Shown: positions 19,224 to 27,465 of the stretch, in pieces
How the letters are laid out: every line of letters begins with the position of its first letter
How positions within the stretch are numbered: the first letter of the stretch is position 1
Source of the DNA: Photobacterium jeanii
Lineage (GTDB): Bacteria; Pseudomonadota; Gammaproteobacteria; Enterobacterales; Vibrionaceae
DNA: 64,000 nt
Direction of reading: 5' to 3'
Assembly (NCBI RefSeq): GCF_001650345.1
Contig: NZ_LVHF01000033.1
Coordinates: 558,001-622,000 of the forward strand
Made by a program: the position numbers and the translations under genes
The notes under the pieces: model-generated
The model's database searches: none
Told to the model about the DNA's origin: nothing
The model's input: the letters and a program-made list of their open reading frames with translations, nothing else

Positions 19224-19697
19224 ATGGAAAATACGCAATATGTTGGCTTTTGGAAGCGGGTAATTGCCAACGTCATTGATACGATCTTAATCTCAGTTGT
19301 TGTTTGGAGCATCTACAGTATCTTTGATGCTAGTGGGAATGATTTCTTTGTGGAGTTCACTGACGGTGAGCAAACACACTATGAGTACAACGGTCGATAC
19401 AGCACTGATGTAGAAAGCCCTGCAATCTTCAGTTTTATCAACTTCCTACTACCAGCAGCAATTATATTGGCGTGTTGGCATTATCTATCAGCGACTATCG
19501 GTAAAATGGCGGTGAAAGCTGTGATTGTTGATGCGAAAACAGGTGGGGAACCGACTTTTATTCAACTGGTTATCCGTTATATCGGTTATTTGATTTCAGG
19601 TATTCTTTTTGGCTTACCTTTTATCTGGGTTGGCATTGATAAACGCAAGCAAGGGTTACACGACAAAGCGGCGGGTACCTTAGTGGTTTATCGCTAA
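19224..19697 (+). CDS. RDD family membrane protein
   Basis: 157 aa. The RDD hallmark is at the N-terminus in FWKRVIANVIDTILI, the Arg and two Asp-equivalents of the family appearing as R, N/D and D. Three membrane segments follow: about 12-30, 68-88 and 113-135. A conserved GKMAVKAVIVDAKTGG turn and C-terminal DKRKQGLHDKAAGTLVV complete the family pattern. An in-frame frame extends 30 codons upstream, but AAAGGA at 19211-19216 points to ATG 19224. RDD proteins are poorly defined; some are linked to ion or osmolyte movement. Stand-alone gene. Confidence 0.88.
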   Translation: MENTQYVGFWKRVIANVIDTILISVVVWSIYSIFDASGNDFFVEFTDGEQTHYEYNGRYSTDVESPAIFSFINFLLPAAIILACWHYLSATIGKMAVKAVIVDAKTGGEPTFIQLVIRYIGYLISGILFGLPFIWVGIDKRKQGLHDKAAGTLVVYR

Positions 19698-19712
19698 GCA
19701 GCTCGAAACAAG

Positions 19713-19749
19713 AAAAAATGCGCAAAGGTTGGAATACCATTGCGCATTT
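19713..19749. terminator. Bidirectional hairpin between rdd gene and creA-like gene
   Basis: The arms AAATGCGCAA / TTGCGCATTT (19716-19725 with 19740-19749) have a 14-base loop and A-run upstream, so they fit best as terminator of the minus-strand CreA-like gene. Convergent position. Confidence 0.7.
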
Positions 19750-19805
19750 GCATCGTTTCTTGAACAGTGGAAGCCGTTTGTCTTTGACTTCAATCCACGA
19801 TCAGA

Positions 19806-20276
19806 TTATTTCGTTTCTTCAGTTTTATGGATGTAAGCTTTTGTACCCCACAGCGGTACAGTAGATAGGCTGTGCTTGTAGCTACCTGTTGTCTCTTTCG
19901 TTGAGTAAGACAAGTACATCAGAGTTTGCGATTCAGCATCGTAAATACGACGAATTTTCATCGATTTAAAGAAGATGCTTTTTGACTTTTTAAACACCAC
20001 TTCGCCAGATTTTGATTTGTCGATATCTGCCAGCATTTCTTGGGTGATCTCACCAGTTTGGCGGCAAGAAATAGAAGAGTCAGAAGGATCGGCTAGGCTT
20101 AAATTCGCTTCAATACTCGCAATATGACAAGTCACGCCAGGGACTTGTGGGTCGATCAAGGTATTTAGCTTGATGTCTTTCATGGTGAACATACCCAGAC
20201 TTACATCGCCGACTTCATTACTGTCACACCCTGTTAAAACGGTAGCCAGTGCTGCCGCCATCAATAGTTTTTTCAT
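19806..20276 (-). CDS. creA: CreA family lipoprotein
   Basis: 156 aa. It matches the CreA family of E. coli across the body: the block VPGVTCHIASI, then SDSSISCRQTG, GEVVFKKSKSIFFKSMKIRRIYDAESQTLMYLSYS and the C-terminal STVPLW. Two conserved Cys (about 50 and 71) may form a disulfide. Unlike E. coli CreA it starts with a lipobox (VLTGC, Cys17), so it should be lipid-anchored. In E. coli creA sits with creBCD; here no creBCD is adjacent, so the regulatory link is not implied. Function of CreA is unknown. Confidence 0.85.
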   Translation of the reverse strand: MKKLLMAAALATVLTGCDSNEVGDVSLGMFTMKDIKLNTLIDPQVPGVTCHIASIEANLSLADPSDSSISCRQTGEITQEMLADIDKSKSGEVVFKKSKSIFFKSMKIRRIYDAESQTLMYLSYSTKETTGSYKHSLSTVPLWGTKAYIHKTEETK

Positions 20277-20372
20277 TTGATCTTCCCCAAAGTTGGTTGG
20301 TCTATCATGACTGTCGTTATCATACGCGAGCTGGATTTATTTTCCTAATCAGCGAGTTGGCGCTAGAAGCGC

Positions 20373-21428
20373 TTACGTATCACTCTTGCTATTATCTTGC
20401 TGGCCAAGTCGCCATAATTTTTCAGCTCGTGAGCCCAGTAACCAAAAGCTAAACGCTAATACCGCGAAGAAAATGGTTTTATGAGCTGTATCCCAAAAGT
20501 ATTCAAAAAAACGGGTGTACAGGTTAATTAATAAGAAAGTGATACCGAAACTACGGCATAAGCTATTTGCGTGGTGGATCCCGAGATAAAGTATTGCGAA
20601 GCATGCCGTTATTGACAGTATTGCCCAGTGAACTAGGTCAATTTGCTTGATCTTGGACCACTCGATGAAGTCTGAGTGATTACCAAAAATTGAGAGTAAC
20701 CAGAATCCAAAGAGGAAGAATAGCAAACCGATAAACTGGGTTGAGTCTGTAAAGTCACGGATCTTAGGTTGTTTAGGACAATAGAGTCCAAAGACAGCAA
20801 TGGCGGCACCTACGATGGTTAAGCGGATCGGGTGATTTAGCCCTAGGAAGTAATCACCGAAATCGGATAGGTAGGTTGTTTCAAACATAACCCAGCCCGT
20901 GAAGCTAATTAAGGCGAAAATCCAGACCAATGTTGAAGGTAACACGAGCGCAACCGCAAAATAGATGATGGTCACAATCAGTAGTAAAGTCGCATCGGAG
21001 ATAGGGGTAAATAAACTGGTTTCGCCTAAGATACCAACCGAAACCGCACTCATTAGCACGCCAAAGAAGTAGATAGCTTCATTACTGATAGTTTTACTTG
21101 GGTAGCGTTGACGACGTTTAAAGCCACCGTAATAGCAGAGTGCAGCCAAAATAGCGGTAGTGGTGCAGAGAACACTTGCTGGCGCGTCAAAAAGGGTGGC
21201 TAGCAGGTTCATTAAATAATCGTCAGCAAGCAAGACTCCCACAGAAATGATGAGACAGCTAATGGCAATCCAAAACGAATACACAGCCATTAGACGCCAA
21301 TCAAAGCCCACCACTTCAATAGATTCTTTTAGCGATTGTGCTTGCTGAGAGTTGATCTGGTTGGTTTGTTGCCATTCATCAATGGCTGATGTCACCACTT
21401 TAGCTTTGCGTTTGTTTAGTTTCATCAA
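20373..21428 (-). CDS. DUF2157 multi-pass membrane protein
   Basis: 351 aa. A cytoplasmic N-terminal helix region of about 45 residues (WQQTNQINSQQAQSLKESI) resembles the DUF2157 opening, followed by about ten hydrophobic segments to the C-terminus, which is short and charged. DUF2157 proteins are integral membrane proteins of unknown role. It is followed downstream by the CreA-like gene on the same strand, 96 bases away, so co-transcription is possible. Nothing in the sequence points to a substrate. Confidence 0.8.
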   Translation of the reverse strand: MMKLNKRKAKVVTSAIDEWQQTNQINSQQAQSLKESIEVVGFDWRLMAVYSFWIAISCLIISVGVLLADDYLMNLLATLFDAPASVLCTTTAILAALCYYGGFKRRQRYPSKTISNEAIYFFGVLMSAVSVGILGETSLFTPISDATLLLIVTIIYFAVALVLPSTLVWIFALISFTGWVMFETTYLSDFGDYFLGLNHPIRLTIVGAAIAVFGLYCPKQPKIRDFTDSTQFIGLLFFLFGFWLLSIFGNHSDFIEWSKIKQIDLVHWAILSITACFAILYLGIHHANSLCRSFGITFLLINLYTRFFEYFWDTAHKTIFFAVLAFSFWLLGSRAEKLWRLGQQDNSKSDT

Positions 21429-21515
21429 ATACCGATTCGGCCTAACAATATAATAAGTCTGTCAGCCATTTTGAACGTGAGTTGGATTATTTTCAACACT
21501 GTTTTTTATTTAATG

Positions 21516-21998
21516 CTACTCACTTGGGATATCTTCAGGCATGAAGGTGAGAATATGCTGCTCAGAAGTGAGCGTTAAGGTGTTGTTTTCTAAAGCGACA
21601 GTATTCCATTGCTGAAGTGATGTGGTCATGAGCGATTCCATTGTCGCCTGATCATCTTGAATACATGCCATTTTGGTGCTGGCTAATCCTGTAACACGGA
21701 AGTTATTTTCTTTTAGTTCTATTTGCCCAAAGAAACGATTACAGCCGCTAAATCCCGCAACCTTTAATTCTGCATCAATCGCCATATTAGGTGTTATACG
21801 AGGCTCAGCAATGTGTACGTCTTTACCGTCGATTTTGGTGAGTACCCAGCTTTGCTTGAGGTCATCGGCTGTAAAGCCAACTTTTGCTTGTTGATCACAG
21901 CCCGATAGCGTGAATAGACAAAGGAGTAAAAGTGTTAGCCGCTGTTTAGCAAAGAAAGTAATGCTTGCTGTAAGAAACTGTGGGATTAATTTGAACAT
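21516..21998 (-). CDS. META domain lipoprotein (HslJ-like)
   Basis: 160 aa. The signal peptide ends with lipobox TLSGC (Cys34). A single META domain follows (about residues 45-150) with the typical SWVLTKIDGK opening, the central FSGCNRFFGQIEL motif and GLASTKMAC, as in HslJ, the E. coli heat-inducible outer-membrane lipoprotein connected with novobiocin tolerance. The N-terminal 18 residues before the hydrophobic core are longer than usual; an internal start is not obvious. Monocistronic or loosely grouped with the DUF2157 gene. Confidence 0.85.
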   Translation of the reverse strand: MFKLIPQFLTASITFFAKQRLTLLLLCLFTLSGCDQQAKVGFTADDLKQSWVLTKIDGKDVHIAEPRITPNMAIDAELKVAGFSGCNRFFGQIELKENNFRVTGLASTKMACIQDDQATMESLMTTSLQQWNTVALENNTLTLTSEQHILTFMPEDIPSE

Positions 21999-22105
21999 GA
22001 CTCACACTCTAAATATGCCGTATTTAGATGAAGCATAGACCAAAAATAGGCGTAAAGAGAGTGTAAGTATCTGATGTTGCGAGTTATGAAGGGATTTATC
22101 GGTGT

Positions 22106-22447
22106 TTAACTAATGCCACGACCAAAGTAGTTCACTTCACCTTTACGAGAACGGAAGCTCGCGTCTTTGTCTGTTTTGTAACTGTGCATAGCAGATTCAG
22201 CTTCACAGTAGCTCTGGCTATTTCTAAACACTTCGCGTGCAGCATCAATGGCGCGCTCTGCATCACGACGTGCATCCGGCTCTGCCGTACTATCACTGAA
22301 GATCATCTGTTTGTTGATGATCATCTTTTCCAGCGCTTTCATGCAAATGTGTTCATTTTCCGGTAGTGCTTTGGTTGGCATTGAAGCAGTTACAGCACCC
22401 GACATGGTTAGGCTGGCAATGAAGAGGGTGTAGCGTAAAGTCGTCAT
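22106..22447 (-). CDS. Small periplasmic protein of unknown function
   Basis: 113 aa, with a signal peptide (cleavage near TASM). The mature part is polar and helical: PENEHICMKALEKMI, then a stretch ARRDAERAIDAAREVFRNSQSYCEAESAM. The two Cys of the mature protein (in HICM and SYCE) could form one disulfide linking the ends of the helical part. I do not recognise the family. It stands alone between the META lipoprotein and the DUF1289 gene, all on the minus strand with gaps over 100 bases. Confidence 0.65.
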   Translation of the reverse strand: MTTLRYTLFIASLTMSGAVTASMPTKALPENEHICMKALEKMIINKQMIFSDSTAEPDARRDAERAIDAAREVFRNSQSYCEAESAMHSYKTDKDASFRSRKGEVNYFGRGIS

Positions 22448-22580
22448 AATGAATGCTGTTTTTTGTGATTAGTGTCGCGATTATAGGGAAGGGGTGCTTT
22501 AAAGCCAAACAATTTCCAATTAATTGATGAAGACTTGTTCAGGTTGCTTGATTTTATCTGTAAAAAAGGCGCTTTGACTG

Positions 22581-22886
22581 CTATTTAAGCGGTAATTTAG
22601 ATAAACATTGGCGACATAAACACCCGTCAGTTTGGATGCTAGATGTATCACGTTGCTCAATGTCAAAACACCAGCAATGTGATTTTCCTGCACTAATGTC
22701 GCAATAAGCTGGTTTACCGCATTGCTCGCAAGTATGCGTGCTTTGCTTACCTTGAATTTGATCGATCGTGGCTTGTTGTTGGGTATCGTCGATCTTACGC
22801 CAAATCTGCAACTCGTTCATGGTGCGGTGGCAACCACTGCAAATCCCGTCATTGTTTTTACACATGCCGATACAAGGTGTTTTCAC
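22581..22886 (-). CDS. DUF1289 plus cysteine-rich CWC domain protein
   Basis: 101 aa soluble protein of two Cys modules. Residues 1-33 are a DUF1289 motif: PCIGMCKNNDGICSGCHRT followed by NELQIW, with four Cys. Residues about 50-97 fit the cysteine-rich CWC family: CEQCGKPAYCD, then HCWCFDI and CLCRQCL. Both modules are likely to bind zinc or another metal. The start is GTG at 22886; the ATG just upstream is out of frame. No partner gene is adjacent. Confidence 0.8.
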   Translation of the reverse strand: MKTPCIGMCKNNDGICSGCHRTMNELQIWRKIDDTQQQATIDQIQGKQSTHTCEQCGKPAYCDISAGKSHCWCFDIEQRDTSSIQTDGCLCRQCLSKLPLK

Positions 22887-23029
22887 TGTTCATTCTTCAT
22901 CTATTGATACTAGTCGCAATACTAGCTCGGATCGCCTCTCTTTAGCTAGAGCTGCCATACTCAAATACAGAGTGTTGTATAGCAAGGAAGTAACGGTGTT
23001 TTAACTTAGCAAAGTGGAGTGTGAATGGT

Positions 23030-23575
23030 ATGACGCGAAGTTGGCAGATCCCAACATGGACCTTGGTCGCTGTCGGTTTGTTGCTTAATATTATCTCAGC
23101 GCTGATGACGAATTTTTATATAGAAGGCGCAACCCAAGATGCTAACCGCTTAACACAGCAGCAAATTGCTAACGATAAACTAATTGCTTTAACTTGGCAG
23201 CAAGTCGAAGCCCTTGATCGAAAAAAAGAGTTCTTGTTGATGATGGCACGAGTGGGTGAGGCTTCAGCTACGACAATGTCACTGGAGTTAGCAAGTTTGG
23301 TTTCAAGCGATCTTAAAGTATGGCTTGATGAAGTACCTAAGCAACTCACATTGGTTGAGTTACCTAATATATTAATGGCATTAGAGAATATTCAAGCAGA
23401 GCAAAGGGAGAAAGTAAATCAGCTTTATATAGAAAATTTAACGTTAATAGAGCGGTATGCTAGTAAATCAAAAAGTATTTCTATGCTACGAAGTTTGGCA
23501 CTCTTTTTACAAATTATTGGTCTAGCTTTGGTGTTATCCCGAGACTTAAGTAAGCGAGATTACGTTAAAAAATAA
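23030..23575 (+). CDS. Small inner-membrane protein with two predicted TM segments
   Basis: 181 aa. TM1 (about residues 11-29, TWTLVAVGLLLNIISALM) and TM2 (about 155-172, LRSLALFLQIIGLALVLSR) flank a 120-residue, Leu/Glu/Gln-rich helical segment likely to lie in the periplasm. The topology is like a sensor domain without an output module. I do not recognise the family. GGAG at 23016-23019 favours ATG 23030 over the GTG at 23021. A shared hairpin separates it from the convergent 102-aa secreted protein gene. Confidence 0.7.
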   Translation: MTRSWQIPTWTLVAVGLLLNIISALMTNFYIEGATQDANRLTQQQIANDKLIALTWQQVEALDRKKEFLLMMARVGEASATTMSLELASLVSSDLKVWLDEVPKQLTLVELPNILMALENIQAEQREKVNQLYIENLTLIERYASKSKSISMLRSLALFLQIIGLALVLSRDLSKRDYVKK

Positions 23576-23614
23576 CCCACTATTAATTACTATAAACTAA
23601 TAGTGGGATTTATT
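23576..23614. terminator. Bidirectional terminator
   Basis: Perfect ten-base arms CCCACTATTA / TAATAGTGGG (23576-23585 with 23598-23607) start directly after the membrane-protein stop and are followed by T-rich sequence; the convergent gene ends at 23630. Confidence 0.8.
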
Positions 23615-23629
23615 TTTCTATTGTTGTAA

Positions 23630-23938
23630 TTATTTATTACTTGAGTGGAACGCAAAGCGTGAAGATTCTTTACCGCTCTCAGTTTTAGCTTTGTATTTAA
23701 TTGAACGAGAATTTTCTAATGTTAATGGCACAAATACTCGGCCGCGCTCATCTGTTGTGTAGGTGCCGCGAGATTGCGGTACATTGGCGACAGTGACTTC
23801 GGCATTAGCTGCTGGTTTACCATTTTCCATTACGGTTACCCATGCGCCGTTGTGGGTGTCTGTCACACGGATATCAGCAAATGCAGAAGATGATATGACT
23901 AATACAGCAGATGCAGCAATTACTTTAAAATTGAACAT
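23630..23938 (-). CDS. Small secreted beta-sandwich protein, tandem paralogue 2
   Basis: 102 aa. The signal peptide ends at SSAFA-DI; the mature part is about 80 residues and reads like a single Ig-like or carboxypeptidase-regulatory-like beta sandwich: GAWVTVMENGKPAANAEVTV, then SRGTYTTDERGRVFVPL. No Cys. It is a close copy of the gene at 24079-24387 (about 18 differences in 102 residues by my count). The mature C-terminus (KTESGKESSRFAFHS) is almost invariant. Function unknown; similar folds occur in periplasmic and surface carriers. RBS GGGGTG upstream. Confidence 0.75.
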   Translation of the reverse strand: MFNFKVIAASAVLVISSSAFADIRVTDTHNGAWVTVMENGKPAANAEVTVANVPQSRGTYTTDERGRVFVPLTLENSRSIKYKAKTESGKESSRFAFHSSNK

Positions 23939-24078
23939 GATTCACCCCAGTGTGTTCTTAAGTTAATAACGGTAAAGGCTTTTTAGCTTTATGGTTATTG
24001 TCTTTGTTTGATAAAAATCAGCTCACGACCTACCTGATGAGAAATAAGTTGTGAGCAAAATGTTGGCTATAAATGGTG

Positions 24079-24387
24079 TTATTTATTGGTAGAGTGGAAA
24101 GCAAAACGAGATGATTCTTTACCGCTTTCAGTTTTAGCTTTGTATTTAACTGAACGGGAATTATGTAATGTTAATGGTATAAACACACGACCTGTTTCGT
24201 CAGTTTTAAACGTGCCTCGGCTTTGTGGTACGTTTGCTACAGTTACTTCAGCATTTGGTGCTGGTTGACCGTTTTCAGTTACTGTTACCCATGCGCCATT
24301 TGCATTACTTGATACACGGATATCAGCGAAAGCTGATGAAGACATTACCAGTACAGCAGATGCAGCAATTACTTTTAAACTCGACAT
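24079..24387 (-). CDS. Small secreted beta-sandwich protein, tandem paralogue 1
   Basis: 102 aa, same length and layout as the neighbour at 23630-23938: signal peptide ending SSAFA, then GAWVTVTENGQPAPNAEVTV and TFKTDETGRVFIPL. It has its own GAGGTG ribosome-binding site. The 140-base spacer to the second copy carries no clear terminator, so read-through co-transcription is possible. The pair arose by tandem duplication. Most differences lie in the first 30 mature residues, suggesting divergence at the N-terminal edge. Family not recognised beyond the fold guess. Confidence 0.75.
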   Translation of the reverse strand: MSSLKVIAASAVLVMSSSAFADIRVSSNANGAWVTVTENGQPAPNAEVTVANVPQSRGTFKTDETGRVFIPLTLHNSRSVKYKAKTESGKESSRFAFHSTNK

Positions 24388-24880
24388 GGTTCACCTCAGT
24401 GTATGTTGGCTTGGTCCAAAGTATGTTTCTGATAATCACTCTATAAGACCGATACCTTTAATTATTTATTTCAAAAATCCCTATTATTTTTATATCCATA
24501 TATTTCAATATCTTATCTTTGAACTGGCATGATATGTCTATTTACTTTGTCAAGGCTGTATTTAAAATCCTTCAAGTTATATTAATATCAATGCCTAACA
24601 TATAACGAATAGCCTGTTTATTTGGATCAATAAATAACTGTCCGTTTTAACAAAATTATAGGTAAGTAGGTGTACTTGGTTAGAATAGTTAGTTTCTTCA
24701 CCGCATTAATTAATTATAAAAAGAGTATTAGTTGCAATATTGGCATTGTTTTTAATTTTGAATTTGTCTAAGCGATATAGGTGTTTGTTGCATATCCTGT
24801 AAGCTCGTTTTTATTAAGGTGTTGATTTTAAAATCGAATATGTCATCTTGATACAGAAGGCAATCATTCAAGGAGGAGCA
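24388..24880. other. AT-rich intergenic region between divergent genes
   Basis: No gene is seen. It must contain promoters for the twin secreted proteins (leftward) and the acetyltransferase (rightward). A strong AAGGAGGAG ribosome-binding site stands at its right end. Confidence 0.5.
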
Positions 24881-25378
24881 ATGATTAAAATACGAAGTAC
24901 TGAAGAGAAGGACATAGAGCAAGTTCGTGCTCTATACGGCGGAAAAATCGCTCAAGCAGGGACATTACAGCTACCTTACCCTTCCTTTTCGATGTGGCAT
25001 AAGCGACTAACAAACTTGCCAGACGGTGTTCATAGCCTCGTCGCTGAACTCGATGGACAAATTGTCGGTCAGCTAGGACTGATGGTGGAGCAAAATCCGC
25101 GTCGACGTCATGTGGCTTCCTTTGGTATGGCGGTGCGTGATGATTGCCAAGGGCGAGGTGTAGGCTCTGCTATTTTAGCTGCAGCGATTGATTTAGCGGA
25201 AAATTGGCTAAATGTAAGTCGTATTGAACTCACGGTTTATAGCGACAATCAAGCAGCGCAAGCTCTATATAAGAAGCATGGCTTTCAGGTGGAAGGGGAA
25301 GCGTCTCAGTTTGCTTTTAGAAATGGTGAATACGTGAGTGCGCTCTATATGGCACGAATACGTGACACGACGTTATAG
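24881..25378 (+). CDS. GNAT N-acetyltransferase, YhhY/AaaT-like
   Basis: 165 aa. It follows E. coli YhhY (AaaT, an L-amino-acid N-acetyltransferase acting on Phe and Met) along its length: TLQLPYPSFSMWHKRL, RRRHVASFGM, the acetyl-CoA loop CQGRGVGSAIL, WLNVSRIELTVYSDN, ALYKKHGFQVEGE and FRNGEYVSALYMAR. The enzyme transfers acetyl from acetyl-CoA to an amino group in the cytoplasm. The start at ATG 24881 is set by AAGGAGGAG a few bases before; an upstream TTG is not needed. Confidence 0.87.
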   Translation: MIKIRSTEEKDIEQVRALYGGKIAQAGTLQLPYPSFSMWHKRLTNLPDGVHSLVAELDGQIVGQLGLMVEQNPRRRHVASFGMAVRDDCQGRGVGSAILAAAIDLAENWLNVSRIELTVYSDNQAAQALYKKHGFQVEGEASQFAFRNGEYVSALYMARIRDTTL

Positions 25379-25451
25379 AGCTGACACATGGCGAGGCTGC
25401 CACTGAAGACAAGGCAGCCTGACACATTTTCGCCACCTCATTTAACTTGGC

Positions 25452-26003
25452 TTAGTGTGGTATCGCAGTGAGTTCGTTTGCGGTTACGGCGTAGTATTCT
25501 AAATCTTCAGTGATGCGATTGACTTTGAGGGCGTCATTCTCGCGTCTGATGTGCTTCATGCCTATCTTTCTTAATACCTTGCCTGCAGCTTCTTCTCGAC
25601 TAAGATGCCGACTTGATACTGCTTTAAGATGTAATTTATCAAACCCGAAATGCAATAACCGATGGGCAGCTTCAGTGCAGTAGCCATTTCCCCAAAACGG
25701 TACGCCAATCCAATAGCCGAGTTGGGCTTGCTCTCCATCTATATTGTGTAAGCCGACACAACCAACAACTTGGTGAGAGGATTTTAGAGTGATGGCATAA
25801 ATTGCCGATACTTGACTTTGCCAGCCAGCAACATGTTTACCAATCCATTGACCAGCCATGCCGTCGCCATAAGGGTGGGGCACATTGATGGTGCCATTGG
25901 CGATGTTTGGATCACCAGCCAATTTCTGGACCGTGAGTGCATCGGACAGTTGAAATGGGCGCAAAATAAGGCGATCAGTTGTCAATAGCGGTTGTTGCTT
26001 CAT
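25452..26003 (-). CDS. GNAT acetyltransferase, RimJ/RimL type
   Basis: 183 aa. It has the Acetyltransf_3 layout: TDRLILRPFQLSDA at the N-terminus, GCVGLHNIDGEQAQLGYWIGVPFWGNGYCTEAAHRLLHFGF as the acetyl-CoA-binding core, and AAGKVLRKIGMKHI toward the end. Such proteins acetylate protein N-termini or small molecules; the substrate cannot be assigned. Convergent with the YhhY-like gene, but without a clear shared terminator. Confidence 0.87.
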   Translation of the reverse strand: MKQQPLLTTDRLILRPFQLSDALTVQKLAGDPNIANGTINVPHPYGDGMAGQWIGKHVAGWQSQVSAIYAITLKSSHQVVGCVGLHNIDGEQAQLGYWIGVPFWGNGYCTEAAHRLLHFGFDKLHLKAVSSRHLSREEAAGKVLRKIGMKHIRRENDALKVNRITEDLEYYAVTANELTAIPH

Positions 26004-26190
26004 TGATGTCTCCTATCTTCAAGGTGGTATCAAAATGCAACCAATATCATTGGTCTAGCATGATTTAATCTTTTTCAGATAATTATTCATACCGACCAGA
26101 TCAAAATTGCGACTAATAATGGTTCAATCTATAGGCAGGGTGTGACATCAGTGTGACGAGTAGTACAAGATGGTTGGGAGTAGCTTGAGG

Positions 26191-26634
26191 CTATGATTGC
26201 CACTCTTTTTCTCCATGCTTCGCAATGTGTTGAAGTGCTTTTTTGAGCTCTTGTTCCAGTATGAACTTGATAAGCCAGCCAGTGCCTTCCACTTTGGGTG
26301 AGAACATGATCCGGTAGTGAATTCGACTTTGCTTGGCATTTAAGCTTTGAATTTGGATCCAACTCCCATGCTCTTTAACTGGTCCCCCTTGGATCACTTT
26401 ATAGTGCAGGTGCTCATTTTCTTTGTAATCAATAATTTGTTCTTGGTAAGTAAAAGGGCCTGCGGAAACTTGTCTCACAGCACCAATCCCGTTTGTTTCT
26501 GGGGTTCCTGCTTTTACTAAAGAAAATTGACCGTGGAAGAAGCGATTGAGGTTTTCATGGTCAGCTAAAAGGTTAAACAGCACTTTACGTGGGACTTGAG
26601 CTGTTTGCTCTATCGTGATTTGGTGAACGCTCAT
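26191..26634 (-). CDS. SRPBCC (polyketide-cyclase-like) family protein
   Basis: 147 aa. It has a START-like helix-grip fold pattern: QVPRKVLFNLLADHENLNRFFHG at the N-terminus, central strands with GAVRQVSAGPFTYQEQIIDYKENEHLHYKVIQGGPVKEHGSWIQI, and a long C-terminal helix (LIKFILEQELKKALQHIAK). These proteins bind hydrophobic ligands in a central cavity. The frame opens ten codons earlier, but GGAGGGAAG directly before ATG 26634 fixes the start. Ligand unknown. Confidence 0.82.
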   Translation of the reverse strand: MSVHQITIEQTAQVPRKVLFNLLADHENLNRFFHGQFSLVKAGTPETNGIGAVRQVSAGPFTYQEQIIDYKENEHLHYKVIQGGPVKEHGSWIQIQSLNAKQSRIHYRIMFSPKVEGTGWLIKFILEQELKKALQHIAKHGEKEWQS

Positions 26635-26748
26635 TCTTCCCTCCAAGGTGATGATATGGCTCAAAGGAAGAGGAAAGGGACAGAAATCGTTCCGTGATTG
26701 TAACTCTCCTAGAGCTTAACTTAGCCTAATTGACCGTTTTAAGTGTTG

Positions 26749-26868
26749 TATTGAAAGAATATGCTGTCAAGTTACTAGGCTTTTTGATTATCTTTTGTTG
26801 TTGAAGTGTAGGAGAATGAAAAACAGAGTTTTGATGTGATTTTGCGTCCCATATTGAAAGAATATGCT
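26749..26868. repeat. 17-bp direct repeats with palindromic core
   Basis: TATTGAAAGAATATGCT occurs at 26749-26765 and again, identical, at 26852-26868 (103 bases apart, about ten helical turns). Within each lies ATATT/TATT-GAAAG-AATAT, a small inverted repeat, so the pair looks like two operator copies. No bound factor is known to me. Confidence 0.6.
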
Positions 26869-26964
26869 TCAGGTGTATAAAAATAAAGCAAACGTTTAAC
26901 TATTGTACAACAGTGAGTTACGAGAGCTTTTTTCTAAAGGACGGTGGCTATTTAACTAAAAAGG

Positions 26965-26993
26965 GTGTCATTTATCACATAAAATAATGACAC
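26965..26993. repeat. Inverted repeat, possible RNA hairpin
   Basis: The arms GTGTCATT (26965-26972) and AATGACAC (26986-26993) are perfect over eight bases with a 13-base AT-rich loop. No T-run follows, so it is not a typical terminator; it could be an operator or part of a transcribed leader. Confidence 0.5.
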
Positions 26994-27319
26994 TTAGAGT
27001 TGCAACATGACAAAAAGCCACTTATATTTGAACTCATAAATGCAAAACAACAGAGGTTGATAAAGTAAGTCGTAAGCAAATTCCATTCGCAATGCTTCCT
27101 TCAAATTCTTCTTTCTGTTTCATTTATTGTTCTTTAACCCTTCAGTATTTAGTTAAACAAACATACCCACAAATGGTGTTAGTGTGTTGAGCGCATTATT
27201 GAACATGCACTCAAAGGTGTGACCGTTGACTACAAACCGTCGGGCTGTAAAAAGTGTTGTATTGAGTATCGCCGTAATAGAGACGTCATAATTACCTGCG
27301 TATAGTACAACAAGCAAGA

Positions 27320-27356
27320 TGAGTAAAAGGTATAGAGTTGTAATACCACCTACTCA
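27320..27356 (+). other. Stem-loop upstream of micro-ORF
   Basis: TGAGTA (27320-27325) pairs with TACTCA (27351-27356) and, inside it, GGTAT (27329-27333) pairs with ATACC (27343-27347), separated by small internal loops. It ends 27 bases before the ATG of the 24-codon ORF, so in RNA it would form a leader hairpin next to the ribosome-binding site. Confidence 0.5.
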
Positions 27357-27382
27357 TAAATATATATGAAGAGAGGTGTAAG

Positions 27383-27457
27383 ATGAAAAATAGAAACCGC
27401 AGACAATGGTTCTACCATCAATCACAGTCGTCAAACGTAAAAACGTCGACTAAGTAA
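27383..27457 (+). CDS. Possible micro-ORF (24 aa, basic)
   Basis: An ATG preceded by GAGAGGTG (good Shine-Dalgarno spacing) opens MKNRNRRQWFYHQSQ... and closes after 24 codons. The product is basic and hydrophilic with no membrane segment. Directly upstream is a leader hairpin; downstream the arms CCTGACATT / AATGTCAGG (27466-27474 with 27499-27507) form another. This is the layout of a leader peptide or a short-peptide gene, but no adjacent plus-strand gene follows that it could control. No homologue is recognised. The call rests only on the start signal and context. Confidence 0.3.
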   Translation: MKNRNRRQWFYHQSQSSNVKTSTK

Positions 27458-27465
27458 CAGAAAAT

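Noticed and set aside
26888..26897. GCAAACGTTT, PurR-like core in the 1.1-kb gap
   Set aside because: Only the inner ten bases match; such a core is expected by chance about once in a window this size.
27195..27306. Protein-like Cys-containing frame (ERIIEHALKGVTVDYKPSG)
   Set aside because: No start codon or ribosome-binding site in frame, and a stop just upstream; could be a remnant but cannot be supported.
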